Positions 8,431 through 16,447 of a stretch of 60,555 bases of DNA are shown piece after piece. The stretch covers positions 1 through 60,555 of the forward strand of contig JBOFTV010000066.1 of the NCBI GenBank assembly GCA_051652245.1, in the 5' to 3' direction. The translations under genes were made by a program, and so were the position numbers. The DNA is from BHER01 sp051652245. GTDB lineage: Bacteria; Bacillota_I; Bacilli_A; Culicoidibacterales; Culicoidibacteraceae. The notes beneath the pieces were generated by a model that saw nothing but the letters and a program-made list of their open reading frames with translations, searched no databases and was not told the origin of the DNA. Each line of letters opens with the position of its first letter. Position 1 is the stretch's first letter.

Positions 8431-8998
8431 GACGAGCAATCTTTGTTCTAGATGGTTTTCGTGGAATGTTATTTTGGACAAGAAAGTTGTCAAAAATTGT
8501 TTCACCATCGTTGATAGAATTAGAATTATATTCGTACTCTAATTCATAATCAGAATATGTGTCATTAAAACGGCTATAATCAAGGCAAAGGACGCCACCT
8601 TGATAGTCAATTTCTTTTCGAAGCGTCTCAACTTTACCAATGTTTTCAAGTTTTGGTAGTGTTACTTGTTCCATTGAAAGATGATTTAAAATTTGCTTTG
8701 GTAAATTAGCAAGTGGGTCACGCATTAAATTGGAAATAGATGAAGTGAAATCTTCGGTTATTTCTACTTGCGCATGCTGTGATTGAACAGCCTTTTGCTT
8801 GAGGGTTATTACCTTAGAGCCATCGCGTAAGCGGATACGTAAGGCCATTTTCTTTTCTTCAAGAATATCATCAAAGTCGAAGTAATAATTTTTCTGCATC
8901 ACAAAATCTTCGGTAGTTATCTTAAACATTGTACATAATGTATAAAAATCGTCTTTTGAAAGAAGATTTTTAAATTCAATTTCTAAATGGTATGACAT
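8393..8998 (-). CDS. CYTH domain protein (YjbK-like)
   Basis: CYTH proteins are tunnel-fold enzymes acting on triphosphorylated substrates, such as inorganic triphosphate or thiamine triphosphate; the substrate here is not known. The 201 residues begin MSYHLEIEFKNLL with the E-x-E-x-K metal/phosphate motif, then have basic strands (ALRIRLRDG, VITLKQKA) and an acidic YELEYEY near the end, the usual CYTH arrangement. The frame extends to 9277, but ATG 8998 has a perfect AAGGAGG just upstream. It lies beside NAD kinase, as yjbK lies near yjbN in Bacillus. The last 38 bases overlap coiA on the other strand. Confidence 0.87.
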   Translation of the reverse strand: MSYHLEIEFKNLLSKDDFYTLCTMFKITTEDFVMQKNYYFDFDDILEEKKMALRIRLRDGSKVITLKQKAVQSQHAQVEITEDFTSSISNLMRDPLANLPKQILNHLSMEQVTLPKLENIGKVETLRKEIDYQGGVLCLDYSRFNDTYSDYELEYEYNSNSINDGETIFDNFLVQNNIPRKPSRTKIARLKEHALKHGLND

Positions 8999-9142
8999 AA
9001 TTTCCTCCTTATAGATCTTATATTTAGTATTATATATTTTAAATTTTGTTAAAAGTTCCACCTTATATGATAGTATATTAGATAGGATTTGTAAAGAATA
9101 AACAAGGATAAACAAATATTCAAACATCCACGAGAGAATAAG

Positions 9143-9171
9143 TTGAAAAAGAAACTTGTTTGTAGTATAGT
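9143..9171 (+). promoter_or_regulatory. NAD kinase promoter
   Basis: TTGAAA (9143-9148) and TATAGT (9166-9171) are separated by 17 bases, a good vegetative promoter 33 bases before the chosen ATG. The CYTH gene reads away from here on the other strand, with a -10-like TATAAT at 9029-9034 (minus). Confidence 0.6.
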
Positions 9172-9203
9172 TAATTAGATTCAATTTGGAAAGGATGATA
9201 CAG

Positions 9204-9989
9204 ATGAAATACAGTGTTTTCTGTCGCGACGATTCTTTATCAAAGGAAGCAAAACAAACAGTAATATCACGACTCAATGATGCCGGATTTATTTATGAGG
9301 ATTTGGTTCCAAACTTAGTCATCACAATTGGTGGAGATGGAACATTACTGGAGGCATTTCGCCAATATCGTAGCCAAATTGAGCACGTATTATTTGTGGG
9401 GGTGCATTCAGGAAAACTTGGCTTTTATACAGATTGGCAATTAGAGGAGCTAGATGATTTTTTAGCAGCGGTGATTAAAGGTGACTTTGAAGAAGAAGCA
9501 TTTCCCTTACTTCAAACAGAACTTACAACAGAGTATGAAACCAAAGTTTGTTTAGCAATGAATGAGATTACTGTCTCAGATGCACACCGAACGCTTGTCC
9601 TTAATCTTTATATAAATGGTGATCTTTTTGAGACATTTAGAGGGACTGGATTCTGTGCATCGACACCGGCAGGGAGTACGGCTTACAACAAATCTCTTGG
9701 AGGAGCGGTTGTTCATCCTGAAATAAAGGCCTTCCAATTAACAGAAATGGCGTCAATTAATAATCGAATTTATCGTACTATTGGTGCGCCCCTTTTATTC
9801 TCTGAAAATCACTGCGTGAAAATGGAATTCGTAGAATTAGAAAATAATGTTGTTTTTACAAATGATCATTTTACAATAGAAGGTGAAGTATTCCGTACGT
9901 TAGAGTTAAGTGTAGCAGCGCAGAAAATTCGTTTTGCACGATACCGGAAACACAATTTTTGGAAAAGAGTGAAGAATTCATTTATTTAA
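9204..9989 (+). CDS. nadK: NAD kinase
   Basis: NAD kinase (PpnK) phosphorylates NAD to NADP in the cytoplasm. The 261 residues have the GGDGTLLEA motif near the N terminus and the conserved TPAGSTAYNKSLGG substrate-site motif in the centre, both intact. TTG 9186 and ATG 9195 are in-frame alternatives, but GGAAAGG (9188-9194) is correctly spaced for ATG 9204, and the family N terminus starts there. A strong terminator follows directly. Confidence 0.95.
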   Translation: MKYSVFCRDDSLSKEAKQTVISRLNDAGFIYEDLVPNLVITIGGDGTLLEAFRQYRSQIEHVLFVGVHSGKLGFYTDWQLEELDDFLAAVIKGDFEEEAFPLLQTELTTEYETKVCLAMNEITVSDAHRTLVLNLYINGDLFETFRGTGFCASTPAGSTAYNKSLGGAVVHPEIKAFQLTEMASINNRIYRTIGAPLLFSENHCVKMEFVELENNVVFTNDHFTIEGEVFRTLELSVAAQKIRFARYRKHNFWKRVKNSFI

Positions 9990-10014
9990 TCCTGCGAAAG
10001 CAGGATTTTTTAAT
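9990..10014 (+). terminator. NAD kinase terminator
   Basis: TCCTGC (9990-9995), a GAAA tetraloop and GCAGGA (10000-10005), followed by TTTTT and a T-rich tail: a textbook intrinsic terminator overlapping the stop codon region. Confidence 0.9.
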
Positions 10015-10124
10015 TTTTCACAGCATCACAAAAAAGCAATTTATACTAGATTTTATGACAGAATTGTACTATAATTATAATTGTAATGATTTTAAAAATG
10101 AAAAAAATATAATGAGGTGAGATT

Positions 10125-11117
10125 ATGGACTTTATCCAAAACGAGAATGGATTTTTCGAGATTAGACTCGAATCAATTGGTGGGCAGGGAGCTTACTCTG
10201 CTGGACAAATGTTAGCAGAAATCGGAGTTAAAGGGACAAATTTACAAACTATTTGTTTTGCTGATTATGGTTCAGAGAAAAAGGGAGCTCCAGTTAAGAC
10301 TTTTATCCGCTTTGCCCCATCGGATACAACAATAAGAAATTATTCACCAGTAGAAAAACCACAAGTAGTTGTTGTTTTTCATGAACACCTAGCTAATACG
10401 CTACCAATTACAAATGGATTAGATCCAAATGGTGTCCTAATTGTTAATACAAAAAAGACGCCAGAACAAATTCGTGATTTATTTCAAACAAATGTAAAAA
10501 CAATTGTAACGGTGGATGGGATTGGAATTGCTGTTGAGCAAAAGACAAAAGCAAATACGGCCGTTTTAGGCGCTATTTTTCAAGCGTTGCCATTTTTGAA
10601 AGCTGAACTTGCAGAAGCATCAATTGAAAAGATGTTTGGCTATAAATATCCGCACTTAGTGTTACCAAATGTGGAAACATTTAAGCGTGGAATGAAAGAA
10701 GCAAAAATTGGAACATTTGCGGTAGATGACAAGGTTTCATTTACTGTTCCTGTTACGCCATATGGTTATCAAACACAATTAATTGGTGGTGTAATTGAAG
10801 GCGCCAATTCATTTAAAAAAGACTTGAGTGCTTCAAGAGAAGGATATCTTCCTGAATTTTTAGAAGATAAATGTATTCACTGTACAAATTGCGAGAATGT
10901 TTGTCCTGATTATTGTTTTGTATGGGAAGATGGCATTGATAAACGTGGTCGTGAGCAAATGTTCCTTAAAGGAATTGAATATAACTACTGTAAAGGTTGT
11001 TTAAAATGTGTTGAGGTCTGTCCATCAGGCGCTTTAGTTTCAATGATTGAAGAAGAAGGCTATGGTCAGGCACATCGCTACGAAAAACCAATTACATTAT
11101 TTGGAGGTATGAAATAA
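10125..11117 (+). CDS. 2-oxoacid:ferredoxin oxidoreductase, gamma-delta fusion
   Basis: This gene supplies the gamma subunit and the ferredoxin-like delta subunit of a thiamine-dependent 2-oxoacid oxidoreductase that makes acyl-CoA, CO2 and reduced ferredoxin. Residues 1 to about 190 are the gamma domain (SIGGQGAYSAGQMLAE, ADYGSEKKGAPVK). Residues about 235-320 hold two 4Fe-4S clusters (CIHCTNCENVCPDYC and CKGCLKCVEVCPSGA). The start has GAGGTGAG upstream, and the last base overlaps the next gene (TAATG), so subunit synthesis is coupled. The substrate (pyruvate, 2-oxoglutarate or branched-chain) cannot be told from these motifs. Confidence 0.9.
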   Translation: MDFIQNENGFFEIRLESIGGQGAYSAGQMLAEIGVKGTNLQTICFADYGSEKKGAPVKTFIRFAPSDTTIRNYSPVEKPQVVVVFHEHLANTLPITNGLDPNGVLIVNTKKTPEQIRDLFQTNVKTIVTVDGIGIAVEQKTKANTAVLGAIFQALPFLKAELAEASIEKMFGYKYPHLVLPNVETFKRGMKEAKIGTFAVDDKVSFTVPVTPYGYQTQLIGGVIEGANSFKKDLSASREGYLPEFLEDKCIHCTNCENVCPDYCFVWEDGIDKRGREQMFLKGIEYNYCKGCLKCVEVCPSGALVSMIEEEGYGQAHRYEKPITLFGGMK

Positions 11118-13390
11118 TGGAGAAAAAGCAAGTAATCGGATTTAAATCAGGAAATCAAATGGCTGCAGAAGCAGCAGGAGATATTAACTACCATATTATG
11201 GGGTATTACCCAATTAGTCCCTCAACAGAGGTTGCGCAATTTTTAGATATGGCAGGTTCTAATGGTAAACATGATGTGCAATTAATTGCAGCAGATGGTG
11301 AACATGGGGCAGCAGGTATTTGCTACGGAGCTGCAACAACAGGTGCACGTGTCTTTAATGCCACAAGTGCCAACGGACTTATGTACATGTTAGAGCAATT
11401 ACCAGTACAATCAGGAACACGTTTTCCAATGGTTATGAACCTAATTAACCGTGCGGTAAGTGGACCATTAAATATTCACTGTGACCACTCTGATATGTAT
11501 TTTGCCTTAAACTCAGGTTGGGTAATGCTTGCGGGTGCTAATCCACAATCAGTATATGATTTAAATATCATTGCGCTTCGTGTGGCAGAGCATCAAGCTG
11601 TTCGTTTACCAGTTATGGTGAATTATGATGGCTATATTACATCACATCAAAAGCATAATGTTAAAACATTTGAAGATGCAGAGGATGTAAGAGAGTTTGT
11701 TGGTGTTGTAGATCGCGATGCGAATGCTTTCATTGGTGATAACCGTAAAGGACCAATCACTGTTGGGGCACATATGACAGGAAATGATTTCATTAACAAC
11801 CATTATCAAATACATCAAGCACATGAGAAAGCATTAGATGTTTTTTCAGAAGTTGCCAAAGAATATGAAGCTTTATCGGGAAGACATTATGAAGCTGTAG
11901 AATCATATGGTAGCGAAGATGCTGATGTTGTCTTATTTATTTTGAATTCTTCAGGAGATATTTCGAAAGATGCAGCTGATGAATTAATTAAATCTGGTAA
12001 GAAAGTTAAAGTGGTTCGTCCAAATATTATTAGACCATTTCCAGCAGATGCAATTATTGAAGCTATTGGAAATGCAAAAGTTGTTATTGCGATGGATCGT
12101 GCAGATAGTGCAGGTGCTAAAGGCGGGAATATTTCTCATGATTTAAAGTCAGCGCTACTAGATGCTAAAAAAGCGGACGTAACAGTAATTAATCGCATTT
12201 ATGGACTTGGTGGGAAAGAATTTTTTGTCCATGATGCATTGACATTATTTGAGCTTGGTTATGCTTATATGAATGATGCAGCCGATGTACCATTATTTGA
12301 TTACTATGGTGTAACACCAGGTAACATTGAGCAAACAAAAGCACAAATTCAGCGTCAAATGGAGCCAATTGATTCAGAAAAATATAAAACTGGTAAAATC
12401 ACAGCAACATATAACGAAGAGAAAAATAAAGTTGATGTCAAAGTTCCACCACTAAGAGCCTTAACAGGCAAGCCAAAGCGTCTTTCAAGTGGACATGGAG
12501 CATGTCCAGGATGTGGGATATTCCCAGGATTAGAGTTGTTTTTCAAAGGTATTGAAGGTGACATTGTTTTAGTTAACCAAACTGGATGTGCATATGTTGT
12601 AACAGCAGGTTACCCATATACAGCACATCAGCAACATTATGTACATAACTTATTCCAATCAGGAGCAGCAACACTTTCGGGAATTGCCGAAGCAATTTTT
12701 AAATTACGCGATCGTGGAGAATTAGTTTTTGATGAAGATGCGACATTTGTTATGATAACAGGTGATGGAGGAATGGATATTGGAATGGGTAGCGCAATTG
12801 GTGCTGCACTTCGTGGACATAAAATTATCATGCTTGAATATGATAATCAAGGGTATATGAATACTGGTGCACAAATGTCATATTCAACACCAATTGGAAA
12901 TAGAACAAGTACAACAAATGTTGGTTCTAAGCGAGTTGGAAAACTTTATCATCATAAAGATACAGCACAAATCATGGCAGCATGTAATACACCATATGTA
13001 TTTACAGGAGCGGAAGCCTACCCACTAGACTTAGTCAAAAAGGGTGCAAAGGCACACTGGTATGCTAAGCATGTTGGACCTGTATATGGTAAGATTTTAA
13101 TTGCTTGTCCACTGAACTGGAAATCAGCAGATAAAGATGGAAGCAGTGTTATCAAAGCAGCAGTTGATTGTGGATTTTTCCCACTTTATGAAATTGAAAG
13201 TGGGGTAACAACAATAACAGTGGATCCAAAAGGTGCTAAACGCGTTCCTGTTGAAAATTGGTTAGGATATATGGGTAAAACAAGACATTTACTACAGCCG
13301 GAAAATGTAGCTATTTTAGATAGCTTAAGAACAGAAATTGAACGTCGTTACAAGCAGCTTATTGAGAAACATGAAAACCCATACTTATAA
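11117..13390 (+). CDS. 2-oxoacid:ferredoxin oxidoreductase, alpha-beta fusion
   Basis: This partner of the preceding gene carries the catalytic alpha and beta parts in one 757-residue chain. The alpha part (1 to about 400) begins with KSGNQMAAEAAG and YYPISPSTEVAQF. The beta part (about 440-757) has the thiamine diphosphate site: GHGACPGCGIFPG with cluster-type cysteines, and GDGGMDIGMGSAIG ending in the metal-binding DNQGYMNTG. Together the two genes encode all four domains, in a 2+2 split. A strong terminator follows. Confidence 0.92.
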   Translation: MEKKQVIGFKSGNQMAAEAAGDINYHIMGYYPISPSTEVAQFLDMAGSNGKHDVQLIAADGEHGAAGICYGAATTGARVFNATSANGLMYMLEQLPVQSGTRFPMVMNLINRAVSGPLNIHCDHSDMYFALNSGWVMLAGANPQSVYDLNIIALRVAEHQAVRLPVMVNYDGYITSHQKHNVKTFEDAEDVREFVGVVDRDANAFIGDNRKGPITVGAHMTGNDFINNHYQIHQAHEKALDVFSEVAKEYEALSGRHYEAVESYGSEDADVVLFILNSSGDISKDAADELIKSGKKVKVVRPNIIRPFPADAIIEAIGNAKVVIAMDRADSAGAKGGNISHDLKSALLDAKKADVTVINRIYGLGGKEFFVHDALTLFELGYAYMNDAADVPLFDYYGVTPGNIEQTKAQIQRQMEPIDSEKYKTGKITATYNEEKNKVDVKVPPLRALTGKPKRLSSGHGACPGCGIFPGLELFFKGIEGDIVLVNQTGCAYVVTAGYPYTAHQQHYVHNLFQSGAATLSGIAEAIFKLRDRGELVFDEDATFVMITGDGGMDIGMGSAIGAALRGHKIIMLEYDNQGYMNTGAQMSYSTPIGNRTSTTNVGSKRVGKLYHHKDTAQIMAACNTPYVFTGAEAYPLDLVKKGAKAHWYAKHVGPVYGKILIACPLNWKSADKDGSSVIKAAVDCGFFPLYEIESGVTTITVDPKGAKRVPVENWLGYMGKTRHLLQPENVAILDSLRTEIERRYKQLIEKHENPYL

Positions 13391-13391
13391 G

Positions 13392-13430
13392 AAAAAAAAA
13401 GATAGTGTGTTTTATACTATCTTTTTTTTT
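13392..13430. terminator. bidirectional terminator after the oxidoreductase
   Basis: AAAAGATAGT pairs with ACTATCTTTT over a short loop, with a run of A before and T after, so it can act on both strands. It lies directly after the alpha-beta stop codon. Confidence 0.88.
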
Positions 13431-13508
13431 GAAATGATAGTATAATTTATAGAAATATTATTATTTTATGACAATAATATAGATTATTTAAGAAATGAGG
13501 AAAAATAG

Positions 13509-15128
13509 ATGAAGAAAATGATGAAAATAGGAATTGGCATGATTGCATTAGTTTTAGTGCTTGCAGCATGTAATGGCGGTATCAAGTCAGAAAAAGGGGT
13601 GCTAAGACTTGCAGTCCCTGCACCTTCAAACTCACTTAACGGAATGTTGACATCAGAGGCCGTAAACTTTGAGATACTAGAGAATATAACAGAAGGTCTC
13701 ACGCGTAAAACGATGAGTGGAAAAATTGAACCAGCAATTGCACAGGATTGGACAATTTCAGCTGACAATACGGAATATACATTCAATCTTAGGAAAACGA
13801 AATGGTCTAATGGCGAACCCGTTACGGCAAGAGATTTTGTATTTGCCTGGGGAAAAGTACTAATGCTTGAAAAGTCTTCATATTCCGACCTAGCACAACT
13901 ACTGAAAAATGGTAAAGCAATCAAAGCAGGAGCACAACCATTAGAAAATTTAGGTGTTAAAGCAGAGGGTGACTATACGTTAAAAATGACATTAGAAATT
14001 CCAACGCCATATATGCTAGATTTAATGTCATCAGTTATTTTTAATCCGGTAAATGAAGCATTTTACAATCAAATAGGTGCAGAAAATTATGGAACAACAG
14101 GGGACACTATTTTAACAAATGGAGCATTTACGTTAGCAAGCTATGCTGCTGACACCGGTTATGCCTTTAAAAAGAATACAGATTATTGGGACCAACAGGC
14201 TGTCAAATTATCAGATGTTTTTGTTCGAGTTGTAACAACACTAGATACACAAGCAGTAATGTATGATAATAATGAACTTGATAGACTTGTTTTGACAGAT
14301 TCATTAATTGATCGTTATGAAGGAAAAGATGGTATCGAGACCCAAACTGAAAATAGAACGCAATATATGTATTTGTCGGGAACAACAGGCACACCATCAA
14401 AATTACTTTCAAATAAGAATTTTAGAATGGCCGTTGCTTATGCAGTAGACAAACAACTAATAGCAGATACAATTTTAAAAGATGGATCGATTCCATCAGA
14501 CTACTTAATTCCGCAAGGATTTGTTCAGCTTAATGGAACGGATTTTCGTGAGAAAAGTAAATTGTTTAATTCGCTTTACTTTGATCCGGTAAAAGCGCGA
14601 AATTTCCTTGAAGAAGCGAAAAAAGAATTAGGCAGTGAGCCACTTACATTTGTTTTGAATTCTGTTGACTCTGAGCCACAAAAAAAGGTGTTCCAAAATG
14701 TTACGGCACAGATAGAAGCAAATCTACCAGGCGTAAAAGTACAGTTTGAAACGCAGCCAAGGCAATCATATTTTAAAACATTATTTGAATTTAAAACACC
14801 TGCAGCTTATTCAGGATGGGGTGCAGATTATGCTGATCCAACATCATTTTTTGCCCAGTTTAAATCAACATCAAGTTTGAATTTTGCGCAATATAATAAC
14901 CCAGCATTTGATAAAGCAATCACAGAAACAGAATCAGCAGAATTAGGTCGAAACCCGGAACAACGTTGGAATAAATTTATTGAAGCAGAGAAAATATTTA
15001 TTGAAGATTTTGTCGTAATTCCACTGTATCAAAAAGGCAATAAAATAATTGTCAAAAATGGATATGAAAATTTAACGTATGATACGGGACAGCCAGTAAG
15101 ACACTTCCGCCTTGTGACACAAAAATAA
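13509..15128 (+). CDS. peptide-binding lipoprotein (OppA family)
   Basis: This is an extracytoplasmic solute-binding protein of the SBP_bac_5 (OppA/DppA) family, which delivers oligopeptides to an ABC importer. The 539 residues start with a lipoprotein signal peptide ending in the lipobox LAAC (lipidated C21). They continue with the family sequence ILENITEGLTRKT and, in the C-terminal half, AYSGWGADYADPTSFF and EKIFIEDFVVIPLYQ. ATG 13509 follows GAGGAAAAA. No permease or ATPase genes are adjacent, so it is an orphan binding protein. An M20 peptidase gene lies 20 bases downstream, suggesting peptide uptake followed by cleavage. Confidence 0.92.
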   Translation: MKKMMKIGIGMIALVLVLAACNGGIKSEKGVLRLAVPAPSNSLNGMLTSEAVNFEILENITEGLTRKTMSGKIEPAIAQDWTISADNTEYTFNLRKTKWSNGEPVTARDFVFAWGKVLMLEKSSYSDLAQLLKNGKAIKAGAQPLENLGVKAEGDYTLKMTLEIPTPYMLDLMSSVIFNPVNEAFYNQIGAENYGTTGDTILTNGAFTLASYAADTGYAFKKNTDYWDQQAVKLSDVFVRVVTTLDTQAVMYDNNELDRLVLTDSLIDRYEGKDGIETQTENRTQYMYLSGTTGTPSKLLSNKNFRMAVAYAVDKQLIADTILKDGSIPSDYLIPQGFVQLNGTDFREKSKLFNSLYFDPVKARNFLEEAKKELGSEPLTFVLNSVDSEPQKKVFQNVTAQIEANLPGVKVQFETQPRQSYFKTLFEFKTPAAYSGWGADYADPTSFFAQFKSTSSLNFAQYNNPAFDKAITETESAELGRNPEQRWNKFIEAEKIFIEDFVVIPLYQKGNKIIVKNGYENLTYDTGQPVRHFRLVTQK

Positions 15129-15148
15129 TAGAAAAGGGGTAATTAATT

Positions 15149-16267
15149 ATGGTTAATACAAATCGGGCAGTAGAACATTTTATGAAGTTGGTCCAAATTG
15201 ATAGCGTGAGTTTGAATGAGCGAGAAATGGCTGACTATTTACTAAGCTATTTTAGCACGCTTGGCTATGAATGCTATGAGGATATCAAGAGCATGAAAGC
15301 AGTTAAAGGTGCTACTGCGGGGAATGTCATTGTTAAGGTGCCTGGAACACTAAAAAAACCAGTAATTATGCTGTGTGCTCATATGGATACTGTTGAACCA
15401 GGCAACGGCATCATTCCAGTAATTAGTACTGATGGTAAGTATGTAATTTCACAGGGAGATACAATATTGGGTGCCGATGATAAATCGGGGATTGCTCAAA
15501 TTATTGAGTTAATTCACATTCTCAGTGAACAAAAATTAGAACATCCACCACTAGAATTAGTTTTCCCTATATGTGAAGAAATTGGACTCCTAGGAGCTGA
15601 AAACTTAGACATGGAGAATATTGAAAGTAAATTCGTTTACGTCTTAGATGGTGGTCCAGGTCCAGGAGATGCAATTATAGGAGGCCCCGATTACTATGAT
15701 GTAATCGGTCGCGTTATTGGCAAAGCAGCACATGCGGGGGGAGCGCCCGAAAAAGGTATCTCATCTATTCAAGTTGTAGCACATGCTATTGCTAATATGA
15801 ATTTACTAAAAATAGACGAAGAAACAACAACAAATGTGGGCTCAGTTATTTGTAACTATCCATTAAATGTTGTACCAGAAATTACAACATTCGGTATAGA
15901 AGTAAGAAGTTTAGATAGTGAAAAAGGGAAAAGACAACTAAAACATGTAACAAATTGCTTGGAAAATGCGGTAGCTAAATTTGGGGCGACATTAGAATTA
16001 ACGGTAAATAAATCATTACATGCCTATAAATTGACAGACCAAAATCCAGCGCTACAGCATTTTAAAAGTGTTTGTAACAGACATGGTATTCCCGTTAATA
16101 CAATTGTTAGTAGAGGTGGGACAGATCTTAGTGCATTAGCAGGACATGGCTTAGAAGGTATCGTTATTGCATCAGGTGGAGAATTTGCCCATGAGCTACA
16201 AGAAAGATTAGATATTGCTAATTTTAAGGCTTGTATCGAACAATTAGTTTATTTGGTAACAGAATAG
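15149..16267 (+). CDS. M20 family peptidase, tripeptidase T-like
   Basis: This is a cytoplasmic zinc-dependent aminopeptidase of the M20 family, close to PepT/YqjE-type enzymes that split short peptides. The 372 residues carry H78-x-D80 (CAHMDTVEPG), bridging D110 (GADDKSG), catalytic E143-E144 (CEEIGLLGAEN) and the final His in FAHELQERLD, so all metal ligands are present. AAAAGGGG precedes the ATG. It is co-transcribed with the peptide-binding lipoprotein and probably breaks down imported peptides. The exact substrate length is not certain, so pepT is not asserted. Confidence 0.9.
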   Translation: MVNTNRAVEHFMKLVQIDSVSLNEREMADYLLSYFSTLGYECYEDIKSMKAVKGATAGNVIVKVPGTLKKPVIMLCAHMDTVEPGNGIIPVISTDGKYVISQGDTILGADDKSGIAQIIELIHILSEQKLEHPPLELVFPICEEIGLLGAENLDMENIESKFVYVLDGGPGPGDAIIGGPDYYDVIGRVIGKAAHAGGAPEKGISSIQVVAHAIANMNLLKIDEETTTNVGSVICNYPLNVVPEITTFGIEVRSLDSEKGKRQLKHVTNCLENAVAKFGATLELTVNKSLHAYKLTDQNPALQHFKSVCNRHGIPVNTIVSRGGTDLSALAGHGLEGIVIASGGEFAHELQERLDIANFKACIEQLVYLVTE

Positions 16268-16280
16268 ATAAATCCCGTAG

Positions 16281-16336
16281 AGACCATACTCTGGAATTAG
16301 AACAATAAGCTAATTTTGGCGTGTGGTCTTTTTATT
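16281..16336 (+). terminator. M20 peptidase terminator
   Basis: AGACCATAC (16281-16289) pairs with GTGTGGTCT (16321-16329) with one G-T pair and a 31-base loop, followed by TTTTTATTTT. Confidence 0.7.
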
Positions 16337-16355
16337 TTATTTATAAATAGTTTGA

Positions 16356-16415
16356 TATGAAAAAATTGGTTGGATTGTCTCCTGTTTATATACAGGTGTC
16401 AATCCAACCAATTTT
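16356..16415 (-). terminator. long-stem terminator of ponA operon
   Basis: Two perfect 16-base arms (16362-16377 and 16400-16415) enclose a second small hairpin (CCTGT/ACAGG). On the minus strand the stem ends in a run of T just after the ponA stop. The unusually long perfect stem is discussed under findings. Confidence 0.85.
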
Positions 16416-16447
16416 AAAATAAAGATAATAAAGTGCTGTTTATGCTT

